64,000 nucleotides of DNA from Streptomyces sp. B1I3 (GTDB lineage Bacteria; Actinomycetota; Actinomycetes; Streptomycetales; Streptomycetaceae): contig NZ_JAUSYD010000001.1 of NCBI RefSeq assembly GCF_030816615.1, positions 3,038,001 to 3,102,000 of the forward strand. The letters are read 5' to 3'. The translations under genes and the position numbers were made by a program. Under the pieces are notes generated by a model. That model saw only the letters and a program-made list of their open reading frames with translations. It did not search any database and was not told the origin of the DNA. Shown here one piece after another: positions 31,574 through 40,307 of the stretch (position 1 is its first letter; each line of letters opens with the position of its first letter).

Positions 31574-33307
31574 GTGGAACGCTCCGCAGGCAGCAGACAC
31601 AGAAGTCGCCGCACCCGGCCCCTCCTCGGCGGAGCCGTCGCCGTGGTCGCGGCCGGAGCCCTGTCCGTCACCGGGCTCGTCAGCACCGCGGAAGCGGCCG
31701 ACGTCAACGTCGCCAAGAACGCCGGATTCGAGTCCGGCCTCGCCAACTGGACCTGTTCCGGCGGCAGCGGAGCCACCGTCTCCTCCCCCGTGCACGCCGG
31801 CTCCTCCGCGCTCCGGGCCACCCCGGCCGGACAGGACAACGCCAAGTGCACGCAGACCGTGGCGGTGAAGCCGGGCTCCACGTACACACTCAGCTCCTGG
31901 GTGCAGGGCGGTTACGCCTACCTCGGCGCGAGCGGCACCGGAACGACGGACGTCTCCACCTGGACCCCCGGCTCCAGCGGCTGGACGCAGCTGAGGACCA
32001 GCTTCACCACCGGCGCCTCCACCACATCGGTGACCGTCTACACCCACGGCTGGTACGGCCAGGCGGCCTACCTCGTGGACGACGTCTCGGTCACCGGCCC
32101 TGACGGCGGCGGCGGCACGGAGGAGCCCGGCCCCGCCGTTCCCGGCGCCCCCGGCGGCCTGGCCGTCGGCACCACGACGTCCTCCTCCGTGGCCCTCTCC
32201 TGGAACGCCGTCTCCGGCGCCACCGGCTACACCGTCTACCGGAACGGCGTGAAGGCGACCACCTCGACCGGCACGTCCGCCACGGTGACCGGTCTGGCCG
32301 CCGACACGGCGTACCAGTTCACGGTCAGCGCCACCAACGCCGCCGGCGAGTCGGTCAAGTCCGCCGCGGTCAGCGGGCGCACGGCCAAGTCGGACACCCC
32401 CGGCCCCGGCCCGGTGACCTCCGTGCCCAAGCACGCGGTGACCGGTTACTGGCAGAACTTCAACAACGGCGCGACAGTCCAGAAGCTCAGCGACGTACCC
32501 GCGAACTACGACATCATCGCCGTGTCCTTCGCGGACGCCACGACCACACCGGGTGCGGTCAGCTTCACCCTGGACTCGGCGGGCCTGAACGGCTACACCG
32601 TCACGCAGTTCAAGGCCGACATCAAGGCCAAGCAGGCAGCCGGCAAGAACGTCATCATCTCCATCGGCGGTGAGAAGGGGACCATCTCCGTCAACAGCGA
32701 CGCGTCGGCCGCCGCCTTCGCCGACTCGGTCCACGCGCTCATCCAGGAGTACGGCTTCAACGGGGTCGACATCGACCTCGAGAACGGCCTCAACTCCACG
32801 TACATGACGAAGGCGCTGCGCTCGCTGTCGTCGAAGGTGGGCTCCGGCCTGGTCATCACGATGGCCCCGCAGACCATCGACATGCAGTCCACGTCCGGTG
32901 AGTACTTCAAGACGGCGCTCAACATCAAGGACATCCTGGCCGTCGTCAACATGCAGTACTACAACAGCGGCTCGATGCTCGGCTGCGACGGCAAGGTCTA
33001 CTCGCAGGGGTCGGTGGACTTCCTCACCGCGCTCGCCTGCATCCAGCTGGAGGGCGGCCTCGCCCCGTCCCAGGTCGGTCTCGGTGTCCCGGCCTCCACC
33101 CGCGGCGCGGGCAGCGGTTACGTCGCCCCGTCCGTCGTGAACGCGGCCCTGGACTGCCTGGCCAAGGGCACCGGCTGCGGTTCGTTCAAGCCCTCCAGGA
33201 CGTACCCGGACCTGCGCGGTGCGATGACCTGGTCCACGAACTGGGACGCCACGGCGGGCAACGCCTGGTCGAACGCCGTCGGCCCGCACGTCCACGGCCT
33301 TCCGTAA
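31574..33307 (+). CDS. GH18 chitinase with carbohydrate-binding and FnIII domains
   Basis: 577 residues from GTG 31574 (GGAGG upstream). Signal peptide (RPLLGGAVAVVAAGALSVTG, cut near AEA-AD), an N-terminal carbohydrate-binding module of the CBM4/9 or CBM16 type (about 43-176: NAGFESGLANWTCS, SYTLSSW-like, YLVDDVSVTG), an FnIII domain (about 188-270), and a GH18 barrel (about 285-577) with FNGVDIDLENG. D399, D401 and catalytic E403 are present; the first D of the DGxDxDxE box is Asn (N396), which the family pattern allows. Secreted enzyme cutting chitin. It follows a DasR-like operator and ends before a strong hairpin. Confidence 0.93.
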   Translation: MERSAGSRHRSRRTRPLLGGAVAVVAAGALSVTGLVSTAEAADVNVAKNAGFESGLANWTCSGGSGATVSSPVHAGSSALRATPAGQDNAKCTQTVAVKPGSTYTLSSWVQGGYAYLGASGTGTTDVSTWTPGSSGWTQLRTSFTTGASTTSVTVYTHGWYGQAAYLVDDVSVTGPDGGGGTEEPGPAVPGAPGGLAVGTTTSSSVALSWNAVSGATGYTVYRNGVKATTSTGTSATVTGLAADTAYQFTVSATNAAGESVKSAAVSGRTAKSDTPGPGPVTSVPKHAVTGYWQNFNNGATVQKLSDVPANYDIIAVSFADATTTPGAVSFTLDSAGLNGYTVTQFKADIKAKQAAGKNVIISIGGEKGTISVNSDASAAAFADSVHALIQEYGFNGVDIDLENGLNSTYMTKALRSLSSKVGSGLVITMAPQTIDMQSTSGEYFKTALNIKDILAVVNMQYYNSGSMLGCDGKVYSQGSVDFLTALACIQLEGGLAPSQVGLGVPASTRGAGSGYVAPSVVNAALDCLAKGTGCGSFKPSRTYPDLRGAMTWSTNWDATAGNAWSNAVGPHVHGLP

Positions 33308-33345
33308 CCGCGGGCCCTCGGTGTCACTGAGGACCTGAAGCCCGA

Positions 33346-33373
33346 CAGCGCCGCCGCTCCCCCGGCGGCGCTG
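33346..33373 (+). terminator. chitinase terminator
   Basis: 10-bp perfect inverted repeat (CAGCGCCGCC at 33346-33355, its complement at 33364-33373) with an 8-base C-rich loop, 39 bases after the chitinase stop. No U-tract, as is common in high-GC actinobacteria. Confidence 0.6.
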
Positions 33374-33461
33374 CCGGCGTTCCCGGCCCCGCTCCGGGAC
33401 ACCGGGGCAGGGCAGGGGCCGGTCGCAGGTCACCGGGACGGGACCGGCCCCCGCACGCGGG

Positions 33462-34853
33462 TCACCAGGGCAGCTCGCGCACCTGCTGGACGCAGAGCAC
33501 GACGAACAACAGGCCCGCCGCGCCGAGCATCCCGTTGCTGAGCCATCCGTTACGCCACTGCTGGGGCGTGCGGGAGGAGTTGAGCAGCCGCAGCAGGGTC
33601 AGGGACAGGAACGGCATGAAGAACGCGCCGAGGACTCCGTAGCCGATGACCAGGCCGAACGGCTCGTCGAGCCAGAGCAGCGTCATCGGCGGGAAGGTCA
33701 GCCACAGCAGGTACGCCCGGAAGGGCACCGACCGCTCCTGACGGCCGACCGCCGCGCTTCCCGCCTGCCCCGTGTCCTCGGAGCGGCGGGCCGCGCGCAT
33801 CCGCTCGACGAAGTCGGCGAACATCAGGCTCACGCCGTGCCACACGCCGATGAGTGACGAGAAGGACGTGGCGAAGAAGCCGACGAGGAAGAGTTTCGCG
33901 GTGGCGGCGCCGAAGCGGTCCTCCAGGATCTGCCCGAGGTCGATCAGTCCCCGGTCCCCCTTGGTCAGGGCGAGGTGGGAGGCGTGCAGCAGCTCGGCGC
34001 CGACGACGAGCATCGCGACGACGAAGATGCCGGTGGTGATGTAGGCGACCCGGTTGTCGAGCCGCATGACCTTCATCCAGGACGAGTCGGACCAGCCCTT
34101 GGCGTTCACCCAGTACCCGTACGCCGCCATGGTGATCGTGCCGCCGACCCCGCCGATCAGGCCGAGCGTGTAGATGAGGGAACCGTCCGGGAGCACGGGG
34201 AGCAGCCCCGCGAACGAGGCGCCGACGTCCGGCACCACGCGGGCGGCGACGTAGACCACGACGACGAACATCACGCCGACCAGGACCGTCATGACCTTCT
34301 CGAAGACGGCGTACTGGTTGAACCACACGAAGACGAGGCCGACCAGCCCCGTGACGATCGCCCAGGTCTTCAGCCCCGGGCCGTCGGGGAAGAGCGCCAC
34401 GATGGGCAGGGCGCTGGAGGACATGGCCGTCGCGCCGTAGACGAATCCCCAGATGACGACGTACACCGCGAAGTAGACCGTGGTCCATCCGCCGAGACTG
34501 CGCCAGCCGTCGAACAGGGTGCGGCCGGTGGCGAGGTGCCAGCGGCCGACCGCCTCGGCGAGGGAGATCTTGACCAGGCAGCCGATCACGGCCGCCCACA
34601 TGAGGGTGTAGCCGAACTTGCTGCCCGCGATGAGCGTCGCGACCAGGTCGCCGGCACCGACGCCGGTCGCGGCGACGACGATGCCGGGGCCGATGTAGGA
34701 CCAGCTGGGCTTGCGTGGCGGGGCGGCGCCGGCCTCGGCCGCCCCCGCTCCCGCCCCTGCCCCGGCCGTCGCCTTCGGCCCGGGTTCCACTCCGTCTCCT
34801 GGCCCGGTTGCCGGCCCGGTTCCTGACCCTGTGGTTCCGCTTGTCTCCGCCAT
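33462..34853 (-). CDS. Nramp-family transporter, atypical metal-site motifs
   Basis: 463 residues from ATG 34853, eleven or so helices in the LeuT-like Nramp fold: YIGPGIVVAATGVGAGDLVATLIAGSKFG at TM1, GGTITMAAYGYWVNAKGW near TM6. Canonical Nramp metal transporters carry DPGN in TM1 and MPH(N) in TM6; here TM1 has GAGD and TM6 AAYGYW, so both metal-binding motifs are missing. It therefore probably belongs to an Nramp-related branch with a different substrate. The gene lies 99 bases after the GntP transporter on the same strand, but in the wrong order to be its partner by any obvious logic. The N-terminal 60 residues are Gly/Ala/Pro-rich. No clear ribosome site. Confidence 0.78.
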   Translation of the reverse strand: MAETSGTTGSGTGPATGPGDGVEPGPKATAGAGAGAGAAEAGAAPPRKPSWSYIGPGIVVAATGVGAGDLVATLIAGSKFGYTLMWAAVIGCLVKISLAEAVGRWHLATGRTLFDGWRSLGGWTTVYFAVYVVIWGFVYGATAMSSSALPIVALFPDGPGLKTWAIVTGLVGLVFVWFNQYAVFEKVMTVLVGVMFVVVVYVAARVVPDVGASFAGLLPVLPDGSLIYTLGLIGGVGGTITMAAYGYWVNAKGWSDSSWMKVMRLDNRVAYITTGIFVVAMLVVGAELLHASHLALTKGDRGLIDLGQILEDRFGAATAKLFLVGFFATSFSSLIGVWHGVSLMFADFVERMRAARRSEDTGQAGSAAVGRQERSVPFRAYLLWLTFPPMTLLWLDEPFGLVIGYGVLGAFFMPFLSLTLLRLLNSSRTPQQWRNGWLSNGMLGAAGLLFVVLCVQQVRELPW

Positions 34854-34952
34854 GCCGATCAACGAAGCGCAAAGTGAGGCGGCGCACAAGAGGGCGCGGC
34901 GCAAGGACCCGCGTGTCCCGGACGCCCGCGAGCGGTCCGGGACGAGCGCGGC

Positions 34953-36431
34953 CTAGATCACCAGGCTCAGCGCGGCGGCGACCACGAAGCCGGCCACCGA
35001 GAGGACCGTCTCCAGGACCGTCCAGGTCTTGAGGGTGTCCCGCTCGGAGATCCCGAAGTACTTCGAGACCATCCAGAACCCGCCGTCGTTGACGTGCGAC
35101 GCGAAGATGGAGCCCGCCGAGATCGCCATGATGATCAGCGCGAGGTGGGCCTGCGACATGCCCTGGCCCTCGACGAGCGGGACGACGATGCCGGCGGTGG
35201 TCACGATCGCGACCGTCGCCGAGCCCTGTGCGACCCGCAGGACGACGGAGATCAGCCAGGCGAGCAGGATGACCGGCAGGCCGACGTCGTTGAACGTGTC
35301 GGCGAGCGCGTCGGCGATGCCGCTTCCCTTGAGCACGGCTCCGAAGATCCCGCCCGCGCCGACGACCAGCAGGATGTTGCCGACGGGCTTCAGCGAGGCC
35401 GTGGAGACCGACTCGAGGGACTTGCGGGACCAGCCGCGCCGGATGCCCAGCAGGTAGTAGGCGAGCAGCAGGGCGATGGTCAGCGCGACGAAGGGGTTGC
35501 CGAAGAACTCGATGACGGAGCGCAGGGTGGAGGGGTCCAGCGCGATGGACGAGAACGTCGCGGCGAGGATGAGGATCAGCGGTGTACCGATGATCGCGAG
35601 TACGGTGCCGAGCGCGACGGGCTGCTCGTGCGGGGTGACACCGGCGGCGCGCTGCTCGGCGACGACCGCGGCCTTGGACTCCTCGGCCGCCTCGACCATG
35701 TCCTGCGGGACGTCGACGAAGATGCGCTTGCCGACCCAGGCGGCGTAGGCCCAGGCGGCGAGGACGGACGGGATGCCGACGACGGCGCCCATCAGGATGA
35801 CCCAGCCGAGCGAGACGTTGAAGAGGCCTGCGGCGGCGACCGGTCCGGGGTGCGGTGGCAGGAACGCGTGCGTCATCGAGAGGCCGGCCAGCAGCGGCAT
35901 CGCGTACAGGACGATCGACTTGCCGGAGCGCTTGGCGGCCGCGTACACGATCGGCGCGAGGACGAAGATGCCGACGTCGAAGAAGACCGGGATGCCGAAG
36001 ATGAGGCCGGTGAGGCCCATGGCGAGCGGGGCTCGCTTCTCGCCGAAGAGATTCAGCAGGCGGGCGCTCAGTACCTCGGCGCCGCCGGAGACCTCCAGGA
36101 TCGCGCCGAGCATCGTGCCGAGGCCGATGATGATCGCGACGTGCCCGAGGATGCCGCCCATGCCGGACTCGATGACGGAGACGGCGGCGGACTTCTGGAC
36201 CGTGCCGAAGAGTTCGGTGACGGAGAGTCCGGCACCCAGGCCGACGGCTATGGACACGGCGAGCAGCGCGACGAACGGCTGCAGCCTGACCTTGATGATC
36301 AGGAGGAGCAGGAGTGCGATCCCCAGGGCGGCGACGGTCAGCAGACCGGGGGTACCGCCGATCAGGAGGAGCAGTCCACCGGTGTGGGGTGGCGCCTCGG
36401 GGGCGGGGGCGGGGGCGGCGGCGAGCAGCAT
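34953..36431 (-). CDS. GntP-family permease (D-serine/gluconate type)
   Basis: 492 residues, about 12 to 14 helices. The GntP signatures are clear: AVSVIESGMGGILGHVAIIIGLGTMLGAILEVSGGAEVLS, GIPVFFDVGIFVLAPIVYAA, MTHAFLPPHPGPVAAA and SHVNDGGFWMVSKYFG. Characterised members import gluconate, fructuronate or D-serine (DsdX). The adjacent genes (D-serine-dehydratase-like enzyme, RidA, N-acyl-D-amino-acid deacylase) favour a D-amino acid substrate, while the PfkB kinase would fit gluconate-like sugars; unresolved. It is 170 bases downstream of ridA on the same strand, so may be in that operon. Confidence 0.9.
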   Translation of the reverse strand: MLLAAAPAPAPEAPPHTGGLLLLIGGTPGLLTVAALGIALLLLLIIKVRLQPFVALLAVSIAVGLGAGLSVTELFGTVQKSAAVSVIESGMGGILGHVAIIIGLGTMLGAILEVSGGAEVLSARLLNLFGEKRAPLAMGLTGLIFGIPVFFDVGIFVLAPIVYAAAKRSGKSIVLYAMPLLAGLSMTHAFLPPHPGPVAAAGLFNVSLGWVILMGAVVGIPSVLAAWAYAAWVGKRIFVDVPQDMVEAAEESKAAVVAEQRAAGVTPHEQPVALGTVLAIIGTPLILILAATFSSIALDPSTLRSVIEFFGNPFVALTIALLLAYYLLGIRRGWSRKSLESVSTASLKPVGNILLVVGAGGIFGAVLKGSGIADALADTFNDVGLPVILLAWLISVVLRVAQGSATVAIVTTAGIVVPLVEGQGMSQAHLALIIMAISAGSIFASHVNDGGFWMVSKYFGISERDTLKTWTVLETVLSVAGFVVAAALSLVI

Positions 36432-36601
36432 GAGCGGTCACTCCGGTGGTGGCAGGGGGTCCTTCGGGGCAGGGGGGAGCGCGGCACGGCGCCCCCGTGC
36501 GAGTGGGGTGGGGCGCCGTGCCGTGGGACGAGCGGTGGGGGGAGCCGGCCGTCCCAGCCGCCGGAGGGGCTCTGGGATCACCGGCTCAGGGGATCAGGTG
36601 G

Positions 36602-37012
36602 TCAGCCGAGGACCGCGAGGGCGTCGATCTCGATGAGCAGTCCCTGGGGCAGGCCGACGTACACCGTCGTACGGGCCGAGGCGGGGGCCGTGAGGCCCTG
36701 CTCCTCGAAGTACTCGTTGTAGATGGCGTTCATCTCGGCGAAGTGGTCGACGTCCGTGAGGTAGACGCGCATCATCATCACGTCGTCCCAGCTCGCGCCG
36801 CCCTCCTCCAGGATCGCCTTGACGTTGGCGAAGGTCTGCAGGGTCTGCTCGCGCAGCGTCGGGCCGGCCGGGGTGGGGGCCTGGCCCTCCACGGCGGGCA
36901 GGAAGCCGACCTGACCGGCGACCTGGAGGATGTTGCCCTTCTTCACGCCGTGCGAGAACTTCGCGGGCGGGGCGGTGTGGGTGCTGGGGGTGAGGGCGGT
37001 CTTCTCGGTCAT
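36602..37012 (-). CDS. RidA-family imine/enamine deaminase
   Basis: 136 residues, ATG 37012. RidA (YjgF/UK114) fold with GNILQVAGQVGFLP, LREQTLQTFANVKAILEEGGASWDDVMMMRVYLTD, FAEMNAIYNEYF, ARTTVYVGLPQGLLIEIDALAVLG; the substrate-binding Arg (SARTTV) and terminal EIDALA are kept. These enzymes hydrolyse 2-aminoacrylate and related imines released by PLP-dependent dehydratases. The divergent gene at 38965 encodes a D-serine-dehydratase-like enzyme that would release exactly this, so the pairing is functionally coherent. Begins 6 bases after the IclR gene. Confidence 0.93.
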   Translation of the reverse strand: MTEKTALTPSTHTAPPAKFSHGVKKGNILQVAGQVGFLPAVEGQAPTPAGPTLREQTLQTFANVKAILEEGGASWDDVMMMRVYLTDVDHFAEMNAIYNEYFEEQGLTAPASARTTVYVGLPQGLLIEIDALAVLG

Positions 37013-37018
37013 GGTGGT

Positions 37019-37774
37019 TCAGGCTTTCTTGGTGGGGGTGCCGGAGTACTCCCGGCTGATGGTGTCCGCTGTGCGGCGCACCAGCGGGAGCAGGGTGAGG
37101 AGTTCCTCGGCCGTGACGACCACGTTCGGTGCGGACACCGACATGGCGGCGACGACCCGCCCGTCCGCGCCCCGGATGGGGGCGCCGACGCAGTTGATGG
37201 ACTCCTCGTGGCCGCCGAGGTCGGTGGCCCAGCCCTGTTCGCGTACGGCGGCGAGCTCCCTGAGGAACGCGCCGGCGTTCGGGACCGAACGGGACGTGTA
37301 CATGGGGTAGTCGAGCTTGTCGGCGATCGCGCGCCGCTCCGGCTCGGTCAGGTCGGCCAGGAGCAGCTTGGCGACCGCGGCGACGGTGATCGCGACGGGC
37401 TTGCCGATCCGCGAGTACATCCTCACGGGATAGCGGCTCTCGACCTTGTCGATGTAGAGGACCTCGTTCTCCTCGTACACCGCGAGGTGGACGGTGTGCC
37501 CGCACTGCTCGTTGAGCTCGACGAGGTGGGTGTGGGCGATCTCGCGCACGTCGAGGTTCTCGACGGCCTCCTGCGCGAGCGCGAAGAGCCGGGCGCCGAG
37601 GCGGTAGCGCTGGTCCTGCTGGCGGTAGACGAGTCCGTGCTCGTGGAGCGTACGGAGCAGGCGCAGCGCCGTGGACTTGTGGACGCCGAGCCGCTCGGCG
37701 ACCTGGCCGAGATCGGCCGGTCCCTGGGCGAGCAGCGGCAGGATGCTCAGCGCGCGGTCGACGGTCTGGCTCAT
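37019..37774 (-). CDS. IclR-family transcriptional regulator
   Basis: 251 residues. N-terminal winged HTH (TVDRALSILPLLAQGPADLGQVAERLGVHKSTALRLLRTLHEHGLV) and C-terminal IclR effector domain (YRLGARLFAL, LNEQCGHTVHLAVYEENEVLYIDKVES, GKPVAITVAAVAKLLLADL, GHEESINCVGAPIRGADGRVVAAMSVSAP). ATG 37774 overlaps the kinase stop as ATGA. It is the likely controller of both divergent transcription units here, acting at the palindrome 38924-38940. Confidence 0.93.
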   Translation of the reverse strand: MSQTVDRALSILPLLAQGPADLGQVAERLGVHKSTALRLLRTLHEHGLVYRQQDQRYRLGARLFALAQEAVENLDVREIAHTHLVELNEQCGHTVHLAVYEENEVLYIDKVESRYPVRMYSRIGKPVAITVAAVAKLLLADLTEPERRAIADKLDYPMYTSRSVPNAGAFLRELAAVREQGWATDLGGHEESINCVGAPIRGADGRVVAAMSVSAPNVVVTAEELLTLLPLVRRTADTISREYSGTPTKKA

Positions 37775-38826
37775 GTGACTCGTACCTCCTCGGGTGCCTG
37801 TCCGGCCGCTGTCCAGCCGGGGCCGAGACGAAGTGTCTCCCAGGCGGTGTCGTCCAGTGCCGCGAGGCGGTCGGCGTGGGCGCGGGCCGGGGGCGCGGTG
37901 AGGTCGCCGGGGACGGTGAGGACGGCGGCTGCCATGAGGTGGCCGTGCCGGGCCCGGTCCCGCACGGGCAGGCCGCGCAGGGTGGCGGAGAGGAACCCGG
38001 CGGCGAAGGCGTCACCCGCGCCGACGGCGGCGACGACGTCGACGTGGAGGGAGGGGACGGTCGTGACGGTGTCGGCCTGGCTGCCGGCGGTCCGGGAGAA
38101 GACCGTCGCCCCGTCCGCGCCCCGCTTCACGACGAGGACCTCGGGTTCCGGCAGGGCGGTACGGATCGCCTCGGTGCCGTGCACGCCCCAGGCCTCCTCC
38201 GCCTCGTCCTCACCGACGAAGACGAGGTCGCTCCGGCGGGCCAGGTCGAGCAGCACCTCGGGGCCCGCGTCGCCGGCCTGCCACAGGCCGGGGCGGTGGT
38301 TCACGTCGAAGGAGATCAGCGGGCGGCCCTCGCGGGGGGCGGTCAGGTCGTGGAGCAGGGCCAGGCAGTCCGCGGAGAGCGCGGCCGTGATGCCGGACAG
38401 GTGCAGGACACGGCCGGTGAGCAGGTCCTCGTACGGGGCGTTGTGCGGGGACATCGCGGAGGCGGCGGATCCCGCCCGGTAGTAGGCGACCTCGTGGGTG
38501 TCGGTGGCGCGGTCCGTGGCGGTGCGGAAGTAGATGCCGGTGGGGCGGTGCGGATCTCGGCGTACGGCGGAGGTGTCGACCCCGTATCCGGCGATCGCGT
38601 CGACGAGGTGGTCCCCGAAGCCGTCCGCGCCGACCCGGCCGACCCATTTCGCCCGGTGGCCGGAGGCGGCCAGGGCGCAGGCGACGTTGGACTCGGCACC
38701 GCCGATCCCGCGGGAGAAGGCCGGGACGTCGGCGAGGCGGCCGGGCCGCGAGGGCAGGAACGTCACCATGGACTCACCGAGGCAGACGACGTCCGCGGTG
38801 GTTGTCCTGGCTGCGGATCCGGGCAC
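37771..38826 (-). CDS. PfkB-family sugar kinase (2-keto-3-deoxygluconate kinase-like)
   Basis: 351 residues from GTG 38826 (GAGGAG upstream). PfkB signatures: VVCLGESMVTFLPSRPG at the N-terminus, GGAESNVACALAASG, and the C-terminal AAVGAGDAFAAGFLSATLRG with the anion-hole Gly and catalytic Asp. Sequence start and FDVNHRPGLW resemble KdgK-type kinases, but substrate is uncertain. In the same operon as IclR (ATGA overlap) and RidA. A sugar kinase is unexpected if the operon is for D-amino acids; it may act on a keto-sugar product of GntP substrates. Confidence 0.88.
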   Translation of the reverse strand: MPGSAARTTTADVVCLGESMVTFLPSRPGRLADVPAFSRGIGGAESNVACALAASGHRAKWVGRVGADGFGDHLVDAIAGYGVDTSAVRRDPHRPTGIYFRTATDRATDTHEVAYYRAGSAASAMSPHNAPYEDLLTGRVLHLSGITAALSADCLALLHDLTAPREGRPLISFDVNHRPGLWQAGDAGPEVLLDLARRSDLVFVGEDEAEEAWGVHGTEAIRTALPEPEVLVVKRGADGATVFSRTAGSQADTVTTVPSLHVDVVAAVGAGDAFAAGFLSATLRGLPVRDRARHGHLMAAAVLTVPGDLTAPPARAHADRLAALDDTAWETLRLGPGWTAAGQAPEEVRVT

Positions 38827-38923
38827 TCTGGGCTCCTCGTGGTCGGCCGTGGGCGCCGGTGCTCACCATTGACCCGGCATCGGCTCGGATGTTAGACAGC
38901 GTTAAGCGATATGCGCAATGGTC

Positions 38924-38940
38924 GTTGCAGAGAATGCAAC
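38924..38940. promoter_or_regulatory. palindrome GTTGCA-N5-TGCAAC between divergent operons, likely IclR operator
   Basis: Perfect 6-bp arms GTTGCA (38924-38929) and TGCAAC (38935-38940) around GAGAA. It lies in the gap between the kinase start (38826) and the TTG start at 38965, overlapping the annotated-looking ATG at 38911, which supports the later TTG as the true start. Typical of IclR sites, which are about 15-17 bases and palindromic. Confidence 0.6.
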
Positions 38941-38964
38941 GAGCTCATCCCCGAGGAGGATCCC

Positions 38965-40266
38965 TTGGCCGCCCAGCAGCCCGCCGAACAGCCCGTGACG
39001 GCACTCGCCGGTGACGTGGTCGACCACCGTTTCAAGGCGTTGCCGCCCGACGCGGAGGGGCTGACCGTAGGCGCCCTGGCGGCCGAGCGCCGCAACCTCT
39101 TCACCGGCGGCTTCACCACCCCCGTGCTCGCCCTCTCGGCCGAGTCGGTCGAGGCCAACCTCGCCCTGCTGGAGACGTACGCGGAGCGACACGGCCTGGT
39201 CTTCGCCCCGCACGGCAAGACGTCGATGTCCCCGCAGCTCTTCGCCCGCCAACTGGAGTACGGCGCCTGGGGCATCACCGCCGCCGTCCCTCACCAGGCC
39301 CGGGTGTACCGCGCCCACGGCATCCGGCGGATCTTCCTGGCCAACGAGGTCGTCGACGCGGCGGCACTGCGCTGGCTGGCCGGCGAGCTGGACGCCGACC
39401 CGGACTTCACGTTCGCCTGCTACGTGGACTCCGTACGCGGTGTCGAGCTGATGGACGAGGCCCTGCGCGCGGCGGGCGCCGTACGCCGCGTCGACGTCGT
39501 GGTGGAGCTGGGGGCCGGCCGGGGCGCCCGCACCGGTGCCCGCACCGAGGCCGACTGCGCGGCGGTCGCCGACGCGGTGGCCGATGTCTCCACCCTGCGC
39601 CTGGTGGGCGTCGCCGGATACGAGGGTGAGGTCCCGGACGCCTCCCCCGAGCGGGTACGGGAGTGGCTGCGCCGGCTCGTCGCGCTGGCCGCGGACTTCG
39701 ACGCGGCCGGCCGCTTCGCCGCGCTGGGCGACGGCGAGGAGATCCTGGTCAGCGCCGGTGGCAGCGCGTGGTTCGACGCGGTCGCCGATGTCTTCGCCGA
39801 GATCCCCGTGCTGAGCCGGCCCGTGTGCAAGCTGCTGCGCTCCGGCGCGTACGTCAGCCACGACGACGGCCACTACCGCCACCTCACGCCTTTCAACCGC
39901 GTCCCCGAGGAAGGTGCGCTGCAGCCCGCCTTCCGCCTCTGGGCCCAGGTCGTCTCGCGGCCCACCCCCGGACAGGCCTTCGTCAACGCGGGCAAGCGCG
40001 ACGCCGCGTACGACCTCGACCTCCCCGAGGCGCAGGTCGTCCGCTCCGCACGCGACGGCTCGGTGCGGCCGGCCACCGGCATCACCGTCAGCGCACTGTC
40101 CGACCAGCACGGCTGGGTGCGCACGGAGGAGGGTGCGGAGCTGGAGGTCGGTGACTGGATCGGCATGGGCCTCTCGCACCCCTGCACCTCCTTCGACAAG
40201 TGGCAGCTGATCCCGCTGGTGGAGGCGGACGGCACCGTGAGCGACTACATCCGCACCTTCTTCTGA
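38965..40266 (+). CDS. D-serine dehydratase-like / D-threonine aldolase-fold amino acid deaminase
   Basis: About 433 residues from TTG 38965, chosen because GAGGAGGA lies just upstream and because ATG 38911 would overlap the operator. PLP enzyme of the alanine racemase fold: LALSAESVEANLALLETYAERHGLVFAPHGKTSMSPQLF holds the PLP Lys (HGKT). C-terminal D-serine-dehydratase-like domain has the zinc-type GLSHPCTSFDKW ligands (His, Cys). Close to the eukaryotic-type DSD1/D-threonine aldolase group. It would deaminate D-serine or D-threonine to a keto acid plus ammonia. First gene of a plus-strand pair with a deacylase. Confidence 0.88.
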   Translation: MAAQQPAEQPVTALAGDVVDHRFKALPPDAEGLTVGALAAERRNLFTGGFTTPVLALSAESVEANLALLETYAERHGLVFAPHGKTSMSPQLFARQLEYGAWGITAAVPHQARVYRAHGIRRIFLANEVVDAAALRWLAGELDADPDFTFACYVDSVRGVELMDEALRAAGAVRRVDVVVELGAGRGARTGARTEADCAAVADAVADVSTLRLVGVAGYEGEVPDASPERVREWLRRLVALAADFDAAGRFAALGDGEEILVSAGGSAWFDAVADVFAEIPVLSRPVCKLLRSGAYVSHDDGHYRHLTPFNRVPEEGALQPAFRLWAQVVSRPTPGQAFVNAGKRDAAYDLDLPEAQVVRSARDGSVRPATGITVSALSDQHGWVRTEEGAELEVGDWIGMGLSHPCTSFDKWQLIPLVEADGTVSDYIRTFF

Positions 40267-40307
40267 CCCCGGCGGAGCCGCTCCCCCACCCCGAAAGGTG
40301 ACATCCC

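Noticed and set aside
31337..33433. Minus-strand frame of ~700 codons opposite the chitinase
   Set aside because: Antisense shadow of a well-supported secreted enzyme gene.
33550..36441. Open frame of over 960 codons on the minus strand spanning two transporter genes
   Set aside because: Out of frame with the clear Nramp and GntP genes and extremely Arg-rich; a shadow frame.
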